Below are positions 10,629 through 23,070 of a stretch of 64,000 nt of DNA, piece after piece. Position 1 is the stretch's first letter. Every line of letters starts with the position of its first letter. The position numbers and the translations under genes were made by a program. Source of the stretch: Eremochloa ophiuroides (Eukaryota; Streptophyta; Magnoliopsida; Poales; Poaceae). Location of the stretch: NCBI GenBank assembly GCA_038502445.1, contig JAHLJS010000008.1:59841567-59905566 (forward strand), read 5' to 3'. The notes under the pieces are model-generated. The model was not told where the DNA came from, made no database searches, and worked only from the letters and a program-made list of their open reading frames with translations.

Positions 10629-11380
10629 TACCACCATTGACATCAAGACACCAAATGTGCGGCCGTTTATGGTCTCCTACAGTCCTACTAGGTGGATCTA
10701 GTTTTTGGTGCCGGCTCTTAACTCTTCCCCGTCTTAGTCGCGTCCTCCGTCTCTCCCGCCTCCATCCGTCGCCCTCATGGAGCCCTGTGCCAATTACCAT
10801 CGAGCTTTCGTCGAGCCTGCCATATGTCACCCTGCAGGTCGCCATCTCCTCGGCTCCGAGGAAGCCACTCTTCAATTTTCTGTCGACAGCTACAACATCA
10901 TCTTTGGTTCGACAGAGACATTGTCGGCTTCCTCAACCACTTCAAACCATCGTGTTGCGCGGTCAATCCATTTTGTTTCCATCCGTCCGAGTCGCCTCTA
11001 GAGACTGCTGCCAAGCGACCTTCTCAGCGATGTTATTATGTTCCACTTTGTTAGGGTGGGTAAGCACGTGTCCTCTGCCACCCTATAGCCGTGTATATGG
11101 GTGTGTTTAAATCCACTCATTTGGAAGTTGGATACACTATAATAGCATTTTATTTTTTTGCAATGAATATCTGATCATAATCCAAATAGGCTAAAAAAAT
11201 AGGTTCAAAAGATTCGTGAGACAACATATTACCAAACTGTCAAATTAGTTTCAGTTTTTATCTACATTTAGTGGCACTATGTATGTGTCAAAAATTGATG
11301 TGACTAGTTTGAATGGAAGTTGAAAGGAATTTAAACATAACCTATATCTTTGCGACCGCCATTGGTCTTATGTAAGGACC
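10629..11380. other. Intergenic; pyrimidine-rich stretch without recognised gene
   Basis: 10637-11110 is open in several plus-strand frames, but the translations are serine- and proline-rich low-complexity text with no known motif. I do not call a gene. Confidence 0.35.
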
Positions 11381-11592
11381 TATTTAGTTCAAAAAAATTT
11401 CAGATTCTTCATCACATCGAATCTTTAAATACATGCATGGAATATTAAATGCAGTTGCTACATGTTTGCACAGTTCACCTATTTTTCTAGAGACGGATCT
11501 TTTGAGTCTACTTGATCATGATTGGACACTTATTGGAGAAGATTCTTCTTGTGCTACAGTGATTTTTTACCCCGCTCTTCGTGAACTAAATA
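11381..11592. mobile_element. MITE with TATTTAGTTCA ends
   Basis: The left end TATTTAGTTCA and right end TGAACTAAATA are perfect inverted repeats. The interior contains CATGCATGGAATATTAAATG, CTTTTGAGTCTACTTGATC and TTGGACACTTATTG, motifs shared with the elements at 8653 and 41961. The family is abundant in grass genomes. The Stowaway at 11593 abuts it, using the terminal TA as target. Confidence 0.75.
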
Positions 11593-11828
11593 CTCCCTCT
11601 GTCCCTTAAAAAACGTCGTTTTTGATGTTCGTGCTACTAGTTTGACTAGATTTGTAGAAAATACGTGTAACATTTACATCTCTAAATATATTTATTAAAA
11701 AAGTAGACTTAAAGATCTATTCAATGATACTAATTGTGTATTATAAATATTAATAATTTTTTATAAAAAAATAGTTAAAATATTTTTTGGAAGCGAGAAC
11801 GATATTTTTTTTTTTTTGACTGAGGGAG
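11593..11828. mobile_element. Stowaway-type MITE
   Basis: It begins CTCCCTCTGTCCC and ends TGACTGAGGGAG with TA on both sides (11591-11592 and 11829-11830). It is 236 bp and non-coding. It lies about 300 bp upstream of the SelT-like start codon and so may sit in that gene's promoter. Confidence 0.88.
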
Positions 11829-12136
11829 TAGATCCTAATTCGGTGAGGATGTTGGTATTATATCCTTTCGGAAAAAGAAAACATGCGGGCGTTTCCGCGT
11901 TTGGTACTCCCACCCACATAGCCGGTTGGGTTCGGCCTACCTTGCAGTGGATCACAGAGGAAGACGACTAGAGGAGGTTCCTCCCTGCCGACCCTGCGAG
12001 ACGCCCTGCGCGCTGCGCTCCTGCCTCTTTCCTTCAGCCTGCGTCTCCAGAGTCCAGAGAGACGGAGATCGGCGACGCCCAGCGGCGCAGGCAGTAGCAG
12101 AGGCCAGAGCCAAGCCGCCCTCCGCCGCGACGCGAC

Positions 12137-15100
12137 ATGGACCGCGCGCATCTGCTCCTTGTCGGGCTCCCGGCCTTGCTCTTCTTCTCCGACCTCACTC
12201 ACATCTTCGCGCCGCCGCCTCCCCACCTCCGCCACCCTCCTCACCATCCTCACCCGCACCCGCCGCATCATCCCCACCCGCACCCGCCGCATCATCCCCA
12301 CCCGCACCCGCCGCACCTCCACCATCACCCCGACCCCTCCGCGGCAACCATACAGGTAGGTCACGAACCCTAGCTGCCAGGACTTCCGCATCGCGACCTG
12401 GTCCTCCGATCTGGATGGCGAACTGATGTGTTGTTCCGATGCAATTGCAGGAGCCACGTGTGGATGGGGCTGGATTCGGCAGCACAGTGGAGCTGCAATT
12501 CTGCGCTTCCTGCTCGTACAGGTGAGCCCGCTCGTCCACTGTTGTGTCTTGGGGTTGCGCGCGCTGGTGGTTGCTTTCCTTTGGTTATTTGTTGTGTGTG
12601 GACCAAATGGAAATGCGCTAGTTGATGTATAAGCATTGGAATTCGCGTGCTTTCTGGTTTCTGCAAATGACCACACGCAGTGATCCATTACTGGGAGGGT
12701 GACAACCATCAAAGCATCTCTAGTTCTGAACCAACTCTTTAATAGAGGATCTCAGATGACTTACATACTAGGTTATTCGCTCGCCATTTCCAGCAAGTCT
12801 AGTATTTGAAAAAAAAATGAGGGAGGGAGAGAGAGGGACGGAAAAGGAGCTGGCGTCCACTGAGTGCTGCAGCTAGCTGCGAGCATGGATGTGGCTTCAG
12901 CATTCCGCGAGTACATGTTTCTTGTTGTTTGTTATATGATGGCCTTGGCCACTTGGCAGTGAGAATTGTTAGCATGAACTCATGGTGGTGGGTTACTAGG
13001 TTTTCATCTTGCTTAGTTGCAGGCTTGCAGTGGGTTGTGCCACTTTGTTTCATTGTTGCTTATAGCTTCCAGTGGGCTTCAAGCCATGAGTCCACTTGGT
13101 GCTTCAATTCTTTGTTTTGGCATGGGGAGGGGTGGGGGGAGGGAGCCCAGTTTTGCCTCCACCCCCGGCATGATTTGAATTGCTGCTACCAGCCAATTTG
13201 GTTATTTTCAGTTGCCACTCCAATTCACCACTACCAGCCACCACCCACCAGTGAATGATGAATTTATGACTGTCGTGTGTTCATGGATAGTTACTAACTT
13301 GCTATTGTGGGTTGCGGTATTTTATTACACACGACAGTTGGTGTAGGCATCTTGATCGATAGAAGCCTAAAGGATGGAGTCGTGGAGGTTAGGAGGCAAG
13401 GCGATCGGATTATCCTAGTCCGGCTGGTAGTTGGAGATTCGGCTTTGAATGTGATCAGTGCCTATGCCCCTCAGGTAGGTCTTGGGGAGAGCACCAAGAA
13501 ATAGTTTTGGGAAGACCTGGATAGCATGGTTAGTACCGTGCCTATCAGCGAGAAACTCGTCATTGGAGGAGACATCAACGGCCATGTGGGCATGACTAAT
13601 GTAGGGTTCGAGCGAGTGCATGGGGGCTTTGGTTATGGTAGTAGGAACGAAGAGGGGGAGGATGTGTTGAACTTCGCGTTGGCCTACGACTTGGTGATAG
13701 CGAATACCTTCTTTAGGAAGAGGGAATCCCATCTAGTGACCTTCCATAGTGGACATCACTCGAGCCAAATCGACTTTATCCTTGCAAGGAGGGAGGATAG
13801 GCGTTCTTGCTTAGATTGTAAGGTGATACCTGGGGAGTGTGTTGTCCCTCAACACAAGTTGGTGGTGGCAGACTTTCGGTTTCGGATACGGGTCCCCCGG
13901 GTCAAACGCGCCAAGATTGTGAGAACGAAGTGGTGGAAGCTTAGAGGGGAAGCGGCGCAAACGTTTAAGGAGAGGATGCTAGACGAGGGGCCCTGGGAAG
14001 AAGGAGAAGATGCAGACGACATGTGGCTAAAGATGGCAACGTGTGTTCGGAAGGTGGCTTCAGAAGTGCTTGGCGTGAGCAAGGGGGGTAAACAAGAAGC
14101 AAAAGACACCTGGTGGTGGAATGACGAGGTGCAAAGGGCTATTAAGGAGAAGAAAGAGTATTTCAAGCGCCTCCACCTGGACCACAGTGCAGCCAACGTC
14201 AAGGGCTATAAAACAGCGAAGAGGGTTGTAAAGCGAGCTGTGAGTGTAGCAAAGGGCCAGGCTTTTGATGACCTTTATCAACGGCTAAGCACAAGGGAAG
14301 GGGAGAAGGACATTTATAGGATGGCTAGGATCCGAGAGAGGAAGAAAAGGGACATCAACCAAATCAAATGCATCAAGGAAGGGACAGATCGACTACTGGT
14401 GAAGGATGAGGAGATCAAGAACAGATGGCGAGAGTACTTCGACAAGTTGTTTAATGGGGAGAATGAGGGTCCTACCCTTGAGTTGGATGACCCATTTGAT
14501 GATACCAACAGACGCTTTGTGAGGAGATTTCAGGAAGCAGAGATCAAGGAGGCTTTGAAGAGGATGAAGGGAGGTAAAGCGATGGGCCCCGATGGTATCC
14601 CTATTGAGGTGTGGAGGTGCCTAGGTGCCAGAGCGACACCAACAAGATGCCCGAAGAATGGAGGAGAAGCATATTAGTACCGATCTTCAAGAACAAGGGG
14701 GATGTTCAAAGTTGTACTAACTATCGTGGGATCAAGCTGATGAGCCATACGATGAAGCTCTGGGAAAGGGTTATCGAACATCGCTTAAGAAGAGTGACAA
14801 GTGTGACCCAAAACTAGTTTGGGTTCATGCCTGGAAGGTTGACCATGGAGGCGATTTCTTAATATGTCAGCTGATGGAGAGATACAGGGAGCAGAAGAAG
14901 GACTTGCACTTGGTCTTTATTGACCTCGAGAAGGCGTATGACAAAGTACCAAGAAACGTCATGTGGTGGGCATTGGAAAAGCACAAGGCCCCAGCTAAGT
15001 ACATTACCCTCATCAAGGATATGTACAAGGACGCGATGACGTGTGTTCGAACATGTGATGGCGACACTAGTGACTTCCCAATTAAAGTAGGGCTACATCA

Positions 15101-18100
15101 GGGGTCAGCATTGAGCCCTTATCTATTTGCTTTGGTGATGGATGAGGTCACAAGGGACATACAAGGTGATATCCCTTGGTGTATGCTCTTCGCTGATGAT
15201 GTGGTGCTAGTTGACTGAGAGTAGGGCAGGGGTTGATAGTAAGTTAGAGCTGTGGAGGCCCACATTAGAGTCGAAAGGATTCAGACTTAGTAGGACCAAG
15301 ACCGAGTACATGATGTGTAGTTTCAGCGCGGCTAGACATGAGGATGGTGTCGTTAGCCTCGATGGACAAGTGGTGGCCAAGAGGGATACCTTCCGGTATC
15401 TAGGATCGATGCTTCAAAAGGATGGCGACATTGATGAAGATGTTAGGCATAGAATTTCAGCCGGTTGGCTGAAATGGCGTCAAGCTTCTGGCGTCCTCTG
15501 TGATAAGAGGGTGCCACAAAAACTAAAAGGTAAGTTTTATAGGACAGCGATTCGCCCGGCGATGCTATACGGTGCTGAATGCTGGCCTACAAAAAGACGA
15601 CATGTCCAACAACTGAGTGTAGCAGAGATGCGTATGCTACGTTGGTTTTGTGGGCACACAAGAAGGGATAGGATCCGGAACGAGGACATTCGGGAGAGGG
15701 TCGGGGTGGCACCAATTGAGGAAAAACTGATTCAACATCGGTTGAGATGGTTTGGACATGTCCAACGAAGGCCTCCCGATGCGCCGGTGCCCAGCGGGGT
15801 TCTAAAGCGGGTCGACGATGTTAAGAGAGGTAGAGGTCGGCCTAAACTGACTTGGGACGAGTCGGTTAAGAGAGACCTTAAAGAGTGGAATATCTCCAAG
15901 GAATTAGCTATGGATAGGAGCGCCTGGAGGTTAGCAATCAGTGTGCCTGAAACGTGACATTTGCTTCCTTTTCTGTTTATCCCTAACTCTACCTTTCGTC
16001 TTGTGTCCGTTTTGTGTTTCTCTAATCTTGGTCTCTTGTGGGTTTCATCTCTAGCCTACCCCAACTCGCTTGGGACAAAAGGCTTATGTTGTTGTTGTTG
16101 TTGTTGTTGACAGTTGGTGACTTAACACCAATTCAGTTTCTTACATGTAGTACGTTAAAATTGAAGTGGGGAACTGGGGAAGGGATAGGTGTCACCGTGT
16201 CAGTCACTTGTTCTTCATGGCTCTGTTGATTGTCTAATGATTAATGAAGACCTTGAAAAGAACAATAAAGCTTGAAAGAAGAGGATTCTAGTGAATGTAA
16301 AATGTTTAGTTTGGCAACTTCACAGTCTTTTTACAACCGAAATTTGTTACACCTGGCGCACTTGGAATCCCTTGTATCTATTTCTGCCTGTAGTTTGCTG
16401 TTGGATTGCCGAGAGGTAGAACCTAACCTGTGTCCCAGCCTTATACCTGCTAGTGAATCAAACAGACAGTAAAAGCAACAACGATGACAAAAATAGCGTC
16501 ACGAACAATTATGTGAAATTGCTGTCAGCTTGGTTACGTATGGAATTCTCAGGAGCTATCGAGGCCCCTTATCAATATGGTACTGGAGCTCAGAGTTAGA
16601 ACCTTCATATTGGCGCTGAAATTTTCACATCAGAACATCAAATATGATATCACAGAAGAAAATTCAGACATAAGCGAAGAGGTAACGTATGTACAAAGGA
16701 GCATATGGGAGCATGAAACTGAGTGGTGGTTTTGGCAGAGGGGCTGAATCGCTTGCAGGTTGCAGTGAACAAGGATCACACAGATATGGTGGGTGCTCTG
16801 CTCTCTTGTTTTGTCGCATTCGGTGGTGCGATGTTTGCAGACAAGATGTGGCAGCATCCCTGGCCAACACGCTGGCTGCGGAGGCCACCTGGTCCAACAT
16901 CTCCATCTCCATGGTTGCCAAACTTTCTCAAGTCCTTCCTGTTCTCACAGTGGTCCTTGTGTTGGCTGCAACCTCCTTCGCATCAAGAGGGTTGTGGCAA
17001 CATGGAGACATTTGTGTTTTTGTCTAAACAGGTGGTAAATTCTTTTGGATTACATTCCATCCAAACACTTTTTTACAAGTTCGGATGTAAAATTCATGGG
17101 TATGTATTTTACAAGAGTTTTAACTCCAAAACTGACCTTCTAAATAGCCTTTTTTCTCTTTTCTATTTTTGGATTTGATTTACATTGAGTTTAAACTATC
17201 AGTGATGACACCCTTTCTATACTATGCCTTTCTGAAGTCAGCAAACTTGCACGGTTGCACCCATATTGTATCCTAAGTACTGGAGGTCAGCTATTGGATG
17301 ACAGTGAGTGGACGTGCATGATTCATTTTGTATGAGATGAATAGATGATATCATAACAATACTTTTGTGTACTGGGATGTAGGCCTCGTAGCTTGAGTTT
17401 AGCTGGTTGTTAATTTGTTGTCTTGTTCTTATCTTTAAATTTAGATAAATGCATCTTTTATGTAAACCTTGTCCTCATGTTACTGCAATAGCATGGACTA
17501 TCAGCCTATCACTTCAAAGTTCTTCAACAGTCCAACTTATCGTATATGATCCCTTTGCTTTATTGTTTATTGTTATTCCCATGCCAATATAGAATTTGAA
17601 TGGTATGGAGAATTGGAGATCAATTTGAGTTGACTACTTGACCAGTAGTTCTGCCAGGCTTGATAAATTTGCAATCTAGATTTTTGACGTATGTCCATGG
17701 TTTTATTGTTGAGGGCAGGAGAGTTGATAATTAGACAAACACCATTCCCCAATTTCAGTGCTTTAGAAGTTCTGTAACCACAGAAAGCAGTGAGAGGTTC
17801 TGTAACCACAAAAAGCAGTGAGGCATTCTAAAATGAAACTCGCTCTAAAAGCTGACTTTATCCACATATGTCTTGCATTTTCATCCATAAATATCAATTT
17901 TAAGTAATGCAAGCGAACTGTTATGGTGTCTCCTATCTTGTCAAGGTCCTGGACTTTTATAAAAAAGACAGTGCCACCCTAGCGAAGCATTTAACGCAAT
18001 TCAACTGGATTGAACGTGGGATCTTAGCTATCACTTTGGGGAGTGGTTGGCTTTAGATTTGTGGGCTAGAAGATGGGTGAAAGAAATGGCGGACATGGAA

Positions 18101-18982
18101 AATTTATGGGGTGGCCCTACAGATAAAAATTTAAGATGCCAAATCTAGGAGAGGGCACATGCGGCTTTTGCCAGCATATTTAATTTGTTTGAAAATTTTT
18201 AGAAAGTTATTTGTTTTGGGACAGAGGGTGTACATGTTATTCTGATTTTTTGTTTTTGTTTTTTTTGTTTTACATTGTAGGGGAACTGCAGTGACCATGA
18301 AGCGCATGCTGGAAACCTCATTTCCTGGCATTCATGTTATCTTGCAGAATTATCCTCCTCCATTCCCCAAGCGCGTACTCAGCAAAGTTATCCCAATTGT
18401 TCAGGTTGGAGCTGTTGCAACAATAATAGCTGGCGACCACATTTTCCCCAGACTTGGAATGGTCCCTCCTCCATGGTACTACTCACTTCGCGCCAATAGA
18501 TTCGGAACCATGGCAACAATCTGGCTATTTGGCAACTTTGCTCAGTCCTTTCTGCAGAGCTCTGGTGCCTTTGAAGTTTACTGCAATGGAGATTTGGTAT
18601 GCTTCTCTATGTTAGATGCAACCTTATGTTTTTCCTTTGTGATGATTTGATGCAAAATGCTATATCAGGAATGTCCTCTGTTTTGAAATAGTAATGAATT
18701 AGTTCTATCTCTAGGATTACTTATGTCTGAAATTCTATTTTGAAGTTAATTTTTGCTTCGCCTTTTTTAACATGGCATCCTTTTGCCTTCCTAGATGACA
18801 GCAGGACTTTTCAAACCTCTGCATTTCTTCATTACTATTTTACTGAAATCACCTCCACTTTTCAGGTATTCTCAAAACTTGCTGAGCAGAGGTTCCCTAG
18901 CGAGTTCGAGTTGCGGGACCTTGTTGGCAGCAGATTGCCTGAGTCACCATTCGGGAGGAATCTGGGGAATACCTTGACTTAG
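12137..18982 (+). CDS. SelT-like protein (Cys homologue of selenoprotein T), four exons
   Basis: Exons are 12137-12355, 12451-12521, 18281-18596 and 18866-18982. All introns are GT-AG and phases agree, giving a 240-residue protein. SelT-family proteins are thioredoxin-fold, ER-associated redox proteins; the animal forms have Sec where plants have Cys. Residues 1-24 form a hydrophobic signal sequence or anchor. Residues 25-70 are a His/Pro-rich linker made by a 24-bp minisatellite. The redox motif CASC is at residues 91-94, at the end of exon 2, followed by YRGTAVTMK and a predicted hydrophobic hairpin (about residues 133-148). The conserved GMVPPPWYYSLRANRF and FGNFAQSFLQSSGAFEVY follow. The stop is TAG at 18980-18982. 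The start is the first ATG that gives a signal sequence. Intron 2 (about 5.8 kb) is enlarged by an RTE LINE. The frame is intact and probably functional. Promoter elements were not resolved; a Stowaway ends 308 bp upstream. Confidence 0.92.
12251..12316 (+). repeat. 24-bp coding minisatellite (His/Pro-rich) in SelT-like exon 1
   Basis: The unit CACCCGCACCCGCCGCATCA plus TCCC is present in two full copies (12251-12274 and 12275-12298) and a partial third, with a looser copy upstream. It encodes HPHPPHHP-type text. Because 24 is a multiple of three, copy-number change would lengthen or shorten the linker without breaking the frame. Confidence 0.9.
13344..15957 (+). pseudogene. LINE endonuclease/reverse transcriptase polyprotein, broken
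   Basis: The frame is interrupted by TAG at 13502-13504, by an internal deletion with a frame change near 14620, by TAG near 14815-14817 and a frameshift near 14860, and by a one-base insertion near 15205 just after the FADDVVLVD motif. The catalytic FADD is still readable. The family polyprotein nicks target DNA and reverse-transcribes its RNA at the nick. This copy can do neither. Confidence 0.88.
13344..16108 (+). mobile_element. RTE-clade LINE, 5'-truncated, in SelT-like intron 2 (11-bp TSD)
   Basis: GACAGTTGGTG flanks it on both sides (13333-13343 and 16109-16119). From 5' to 3' it keeps the last part of an apurinic endonuclease domain (GVGILIDR, ISAYAPQ, VIGGDINGHVG, SSQIDFILARR), reverse transcriptase (GPDGIPIEVWRCLG, IDLEKAYDKVPR, GSALSPYLFA, FADDV) and the C-terminal region with WFGHVQRRPPDAP and RGRPKLTWDE. 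The end is a (TTG)n tail, typical of RTE elements. The first part of the endonuclease is missing through 5' truncation. The strand is the same as the host gene. Confidence 0.92.
16120..18280 (+). other. Rest of SelT-like intron 2, no further gene recognised
   Basis: About 2.1 kb of intron follows the LINE. A plus-strand open stretch at 16689-17178 (peptide with MVGALLSCFVAFGGAMFADK) is not part of the SelT reading frame and matches no family I know. The rest is AT-rich, with a normal T-rich tract and CATTGTAG acceptor before exon 3. Confidence 0.5.
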
Positions 18983-21590
18983 ATGATGCCTCAGAAATCA
19001 AGACTCAGAATGCCACAATCTAATCTGTTGCTTTTGAGGTATTAGTAGATAGTAACTATTTGGTGTTGATCTATCGAGGCTGCACAGCTTGTCTGTAAAC
19101 ACAAACTTTCCAGCTTGTATAATGGATTAACGGATCACCTGACATGAGACGGTGACCGAAGTACTACGAACACTAGTGACGTTGGAACGGTAAGATATTG
19201 TGAATTTAGATGGCCTGATAATTTCTGGGGGGGGTGTACTGTTTGGCATTGATCTCGATGTAAAGAAACAATGTTAGCATTGCCCCATGGGGACGTTCAA
19301 GCGAGAGAGATGTAAGGAAACAATGTTAGCATTGCTTCATGGGAGAGGATTGGAGCTGAGCGAAAGCATCATTGAAATTGAGACATCGTAGGATCAGTTT
19401 GCCTGAGGTTTTTTGTGCCAACCCATATAGAACTAACACAAGACTACGTATCACGATATTGCAGTCACAAAGAACGATTGTTCCAAGACTAATTATATAT
19501 TCTAATCCTCTGAATCATTGATCAGTTCATTCATGAATAGGAAACTAGTTAATTTTTTCTTCAAACATCGAGAAATATAAAAATAAATACATATAAGCTC
19601 GGAAGAAAGGATTAAATGAACACAGAACAATAACAATGCCTCTTTCATCATGAAAGCTAGTGACATACTGACATCAGACACGTGTGGTCTCAAGAATGCC
19701 GGATAGTTTTCAACAAGCTACAGTTTGTACTATTAATCAAGCCATATAGCATCGATAATTTTCAACAATCTATAGTTTTAGTTTGTACTATTAATTAAGC
19801 CATATAGCATCGCCTCGTTGCCTGCCTATTATAGTATTATGCCTCTATAGCAGCTCAGTTCTTTTGGCAAACCGGATTGCTGGCAGAGCCACTCCAGTTT
19901 TGATGGATGAACTGCTGCGTTGGTCGTGACTTGCAGTGCACGATGATCCAGCAGATTGACGGCACAACCACCCCACTTGTAAGTTGCAACCTTAATTATC
20001 GTATTTGATATTGCAGACTGCAGTACACGGCAAGGAGAATTTAGCGAATGAGGTCAGGTTTCTCATAAGGAATGGAACTGCATAGAATAACAGGACTGGT
20101 TCAGGTTCATGACACAGCATAACCAGACTCACCGCAGAGCATCATTCAGAATTGCCTGTTGTATGCTGAGCTCAATACAATCCACATAACAGAATAACAT
20201 AGGGGGAAAAAAGGAAAACTTCAATCAGGGCAGCTTCCTACAGACAAATTAACCAAACATGCAATCTTTATCATACTCTGCGAAACCTAGCAGCTTGTTT
20301 GTGAGCACAATGTCAAGCAGTGCAGCGCGCTCTGCTGTGTCCTTGCGCAATTTTATAACACAATACTCCCTATAGGTCGTAATAGCTTTATCCTAAGTCA
20401 AATGTTTTCGTTGCTCCATGTGTGCATGACCATAGAGGATTCAATGCCTTGCAAAACTACTTTAAACATGTGAAAATAGTGCTGCACAGGATGAGGGCGC
20501 TGGGGGAAGATTCTCTTTGGACACAACAGGAATGCTGACAAATATATTAGCATTAAAAGCTAAAAGGTAAAATTAATGGATGAAACTTTAAAGGAAACCA
20601 GAAGAGGAACCTACTGCAGTAGTATTGACCAGCAAGGATAAGCAAAATTCAATCAAACATATAGGAACTCAATTGGATGAATCATTGCAAAGTTTCATTA
20701 TAAAAAGGTGGAATAAGTTGCAGCAAAGTTGCACTAAAAATAACACCTCGGCAAAGATGATTTGAGAGCGAAATAAGTTGTTTCATGAAAGGATCAGCAA
20801 TAATGTTGTGATCATGCAGAAAACATGGTTTTCTTAAGCAAACATCGGGTTAAGATGTTGGGAGAAGTCTAGGCAAACATTCATGCTCCGAATGAAGCCC
20901 ACGCCTTTTAATCCAACCCACTTCATGATGCCATGAAGCAATTGCTGTAGAAGAGGTTGCGAGAGCCACAATGCTGTACTTATGCAAGGGCTAGGGCCCT
21001 CTTCCTTTATCCCCATGTTCACTTAAGAAACATATTTTCTAGCTCAGACCTTTTACAAAGCCATCATATCCTTTCTTCAGAAACAACAATATATAGAAAT
21101 AAAAGTTTAACTGGACAAAAAAAATCTAACTGAATAAAATTACACAACAAAATTTGTAACTCTTCTCCATCAAGGTTTATGAAAGTGCTAGGTGTTTTCA
21201 GCAAATTTAACCGCAAATAGTATTATGTTTTTCCTCTTCATTTTACTTTTTATGCCACATGGGTACATAGTTTAGAATTGCTTGTCCCTACTCAAACAGA
21301 GACAATAATAGCAAAACAACAACAACAACAACCAGGAGGAGCATTGCTGTCAACCAGCTCGCATCATGAAAGAATAAAAGTTTAAAACATATTCTGCAGA
21401 ACCAGTTTAACAGATACCACCTTTACATTTCAGATTTCACACCCTACGGAATTACTCAACTCTGTAAATACACTAAAATTACTCAAATGACACATGGCAA
21501 TAGTAATCAAGATCAGATTGACACTGTTTGCAACAAAAACCACGGGTTTCATTTCAGAATTTAGATAAGAAAATCAGGAGGTACCTTGAG
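18983..21590. other. 3' UTR of the SelT-like gene and intergenic DNA
   Basis: The 3' UTR probably covers the first few hundred bases, but no canonical AATAAA was certain. Two short tandem duplications lie beyond: GATGTAARGAAACAATGTTA-type units at 19256-19293 and 19308-19345 (period 52 bp), and a unit ending GCCATATAGCATCG at 19702-19754 and 19754-19812. Nothing else was recognised. Confidence 0.5.
19702..19812. repeat. Tandem duplication, 53/59 bp units
   Basis: Both units read from GATARTTTTCAACAA through GTTTGTACTATTAAT to GCCATATAGCATCG. The second is slightly longer because of a small insertion. Confidence 0.85.
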
Positions 21591-21596
21591 CCACTT

Positions 21597-22110
21597 GTAG
21601 CGGTCCATGTGGAGCCTCTCGAACTGCAACTTAAAATTAAGCAACACAAATTATTATTATATTAATTCAGGAGCATTTTACATACACGGACGAGATAAGG
21701 AATCTCCCAGTTTACAGATTGTAAACAATACAGGACAGTCACAGTGAACCCTATGAGGGCTGCTCCCCGGGGATGCCAAACAGATCGAGATGCTATCGGC
21801 TTGCCGTCCACTGCTGCACGTCGATGCTTAACTGTTTGACCCTCTTGTTCACGATCTTCTTTGTCAGCAACAGCAATGCCACCGCCATCTCTGCCCTGCA
21901 TTCATCATCGATCACCAAAAGAAGAACAAAAACGCAAACGTGAGCCGAGACAAACGAGCAATGGAAGAAGAAAACTACCACGACACTTTCTTCGACAAGG
22001 CGCACCTTGGGATGAATCGGATTGGAGCGCAACGCAAGCGCGAGGCGGCGGAGGCGGGTGTTTCGGGATGGCGCTGACGAGGCGGCGGCTATATACGGTT
22101 GAAGGCCCAA
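21597..22110 (-). other. Possible minus-strand transcription unit, product unknown
   Basis: On the minus strand a TATATA motif (22095-22090) is followed by a GC-rich leader. A plausible intron runs from GT near 22010 to an AG near 21900. A short open segment then begins ATGGCGGTGGCATTGCTG (peptide MAVALLLLTKKIVNKRVK) and stops after 31 residues. Further on, between TTAAGTTGCAG and GGTACC, a 40-bp exon-like block would read FERLHMDRYKWLK (about 21600-21640). I do not recognise the protein and no continuous frame links the blocks. It may be a non-coding transcript or the 5' part of a gene with more exons at lower coordinates. Confidence 0.3.
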
Positions 22111-22180
22111 GCGAGAAGAGACTTGATCGGATGGACGGCTACGATGCGGGTGTTTCCAGCTGGACGGTTGGATCGAGGTG

Positions 22181-23070
22181 AATGTAGGGCTTCAGTTTGA
22201 TGAAAAACACCACGGCCCAAGGTTAATTACATACAATCTAGCTGGTGGGTCTGTGGCGGGCCAAGAAACGGTTTGCAATCGCATTCGCACAACTGGGCCT
22301 GATTCCTCTAAGCAAGGGCCCAAGCAGCCCATAAGCAGAAAAATTTGGCGGGAAACGGATTACGTTGAGCGGTCGAACAACAAATGGCAAAGGCCGCACC
22401 GCAAAGCGCTAGCAACGTCGCATCGGCCCACATCAACTGAGGTGGAAGGAGCTTTATGCTGCTCGGGCCAGCCACGCTTACGCCGAAGTAGGATAAGAAA
22501 CCTAGCGCCCCTGGGGGCTTCCTCCCTCCACGACCGCTGATGCCTCTTCCTTCTCTGACATCTCATCAGAGATTGAAAGAAACAGGGACCTATTATTTCT
22601 ATAAGTTTTTTCTATTAAATTAATCATTAAGGTTAGTGTCTTTCCATATCAAAGTTCTTGGTATTGGAATTTTATTTCCTCCTTCTCCTCCTCTCTGGCA
22701 ATGGTGTTGGAGAAGGGTGGAATCGTCTTCTCCATGGCGGCTTCGTTCAAAATGAGGACGGCAATCACGGCGTTAGCATCTTTATCAACATGACGACATG
22801 GAGATTTTTGTTTCCGGACGACAGCATCAAGGCGGAGATGATGTCATCACCATGAAATAGTTTCTCCGTTTCCTTGTGGTTAGATCTGGCCATAATGAAG
22901 GATTAGGGAGAATAAGTTTCAGATCAGTCTTCCTCATTCTTCGGTGGCAAAATCAAGAAGAAGGATGACACCAGAAAGAAGAAGTTCTACAATTCCGTCT
23001 ATAGGAATGTTGGCCGTCGTACGTTGGACATTTGTTCTCAGGACGTTTGCCGAGTGTTTGCTTGTGCGGT
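22181..23070. other. Intergenic, nothing recognised
   Basis: Sequence up to the target site of the solo LTR. Short open stretches at 22178-22540 and 22658-22855 have no recognisable motif. 23066-23070 (GCGGT) is the left target duplication of the LTR. Confidence 0.45.

Noticed and set aside
16689..17178. Additional SelT exon or separate gene in intron 2
   Set aside because: The SelT frame joins exon 2 to exon 3 without it, and the peptide has no recognisable family.
21300..21330. (CAA)n stretch as the tail of a minus-strand RTE LINE
   Set aside because: The AGCCTTTTGTCCCAAGC-type sequence that should adjoin such a tail is absent, and no LINE coding sequence is nearby.
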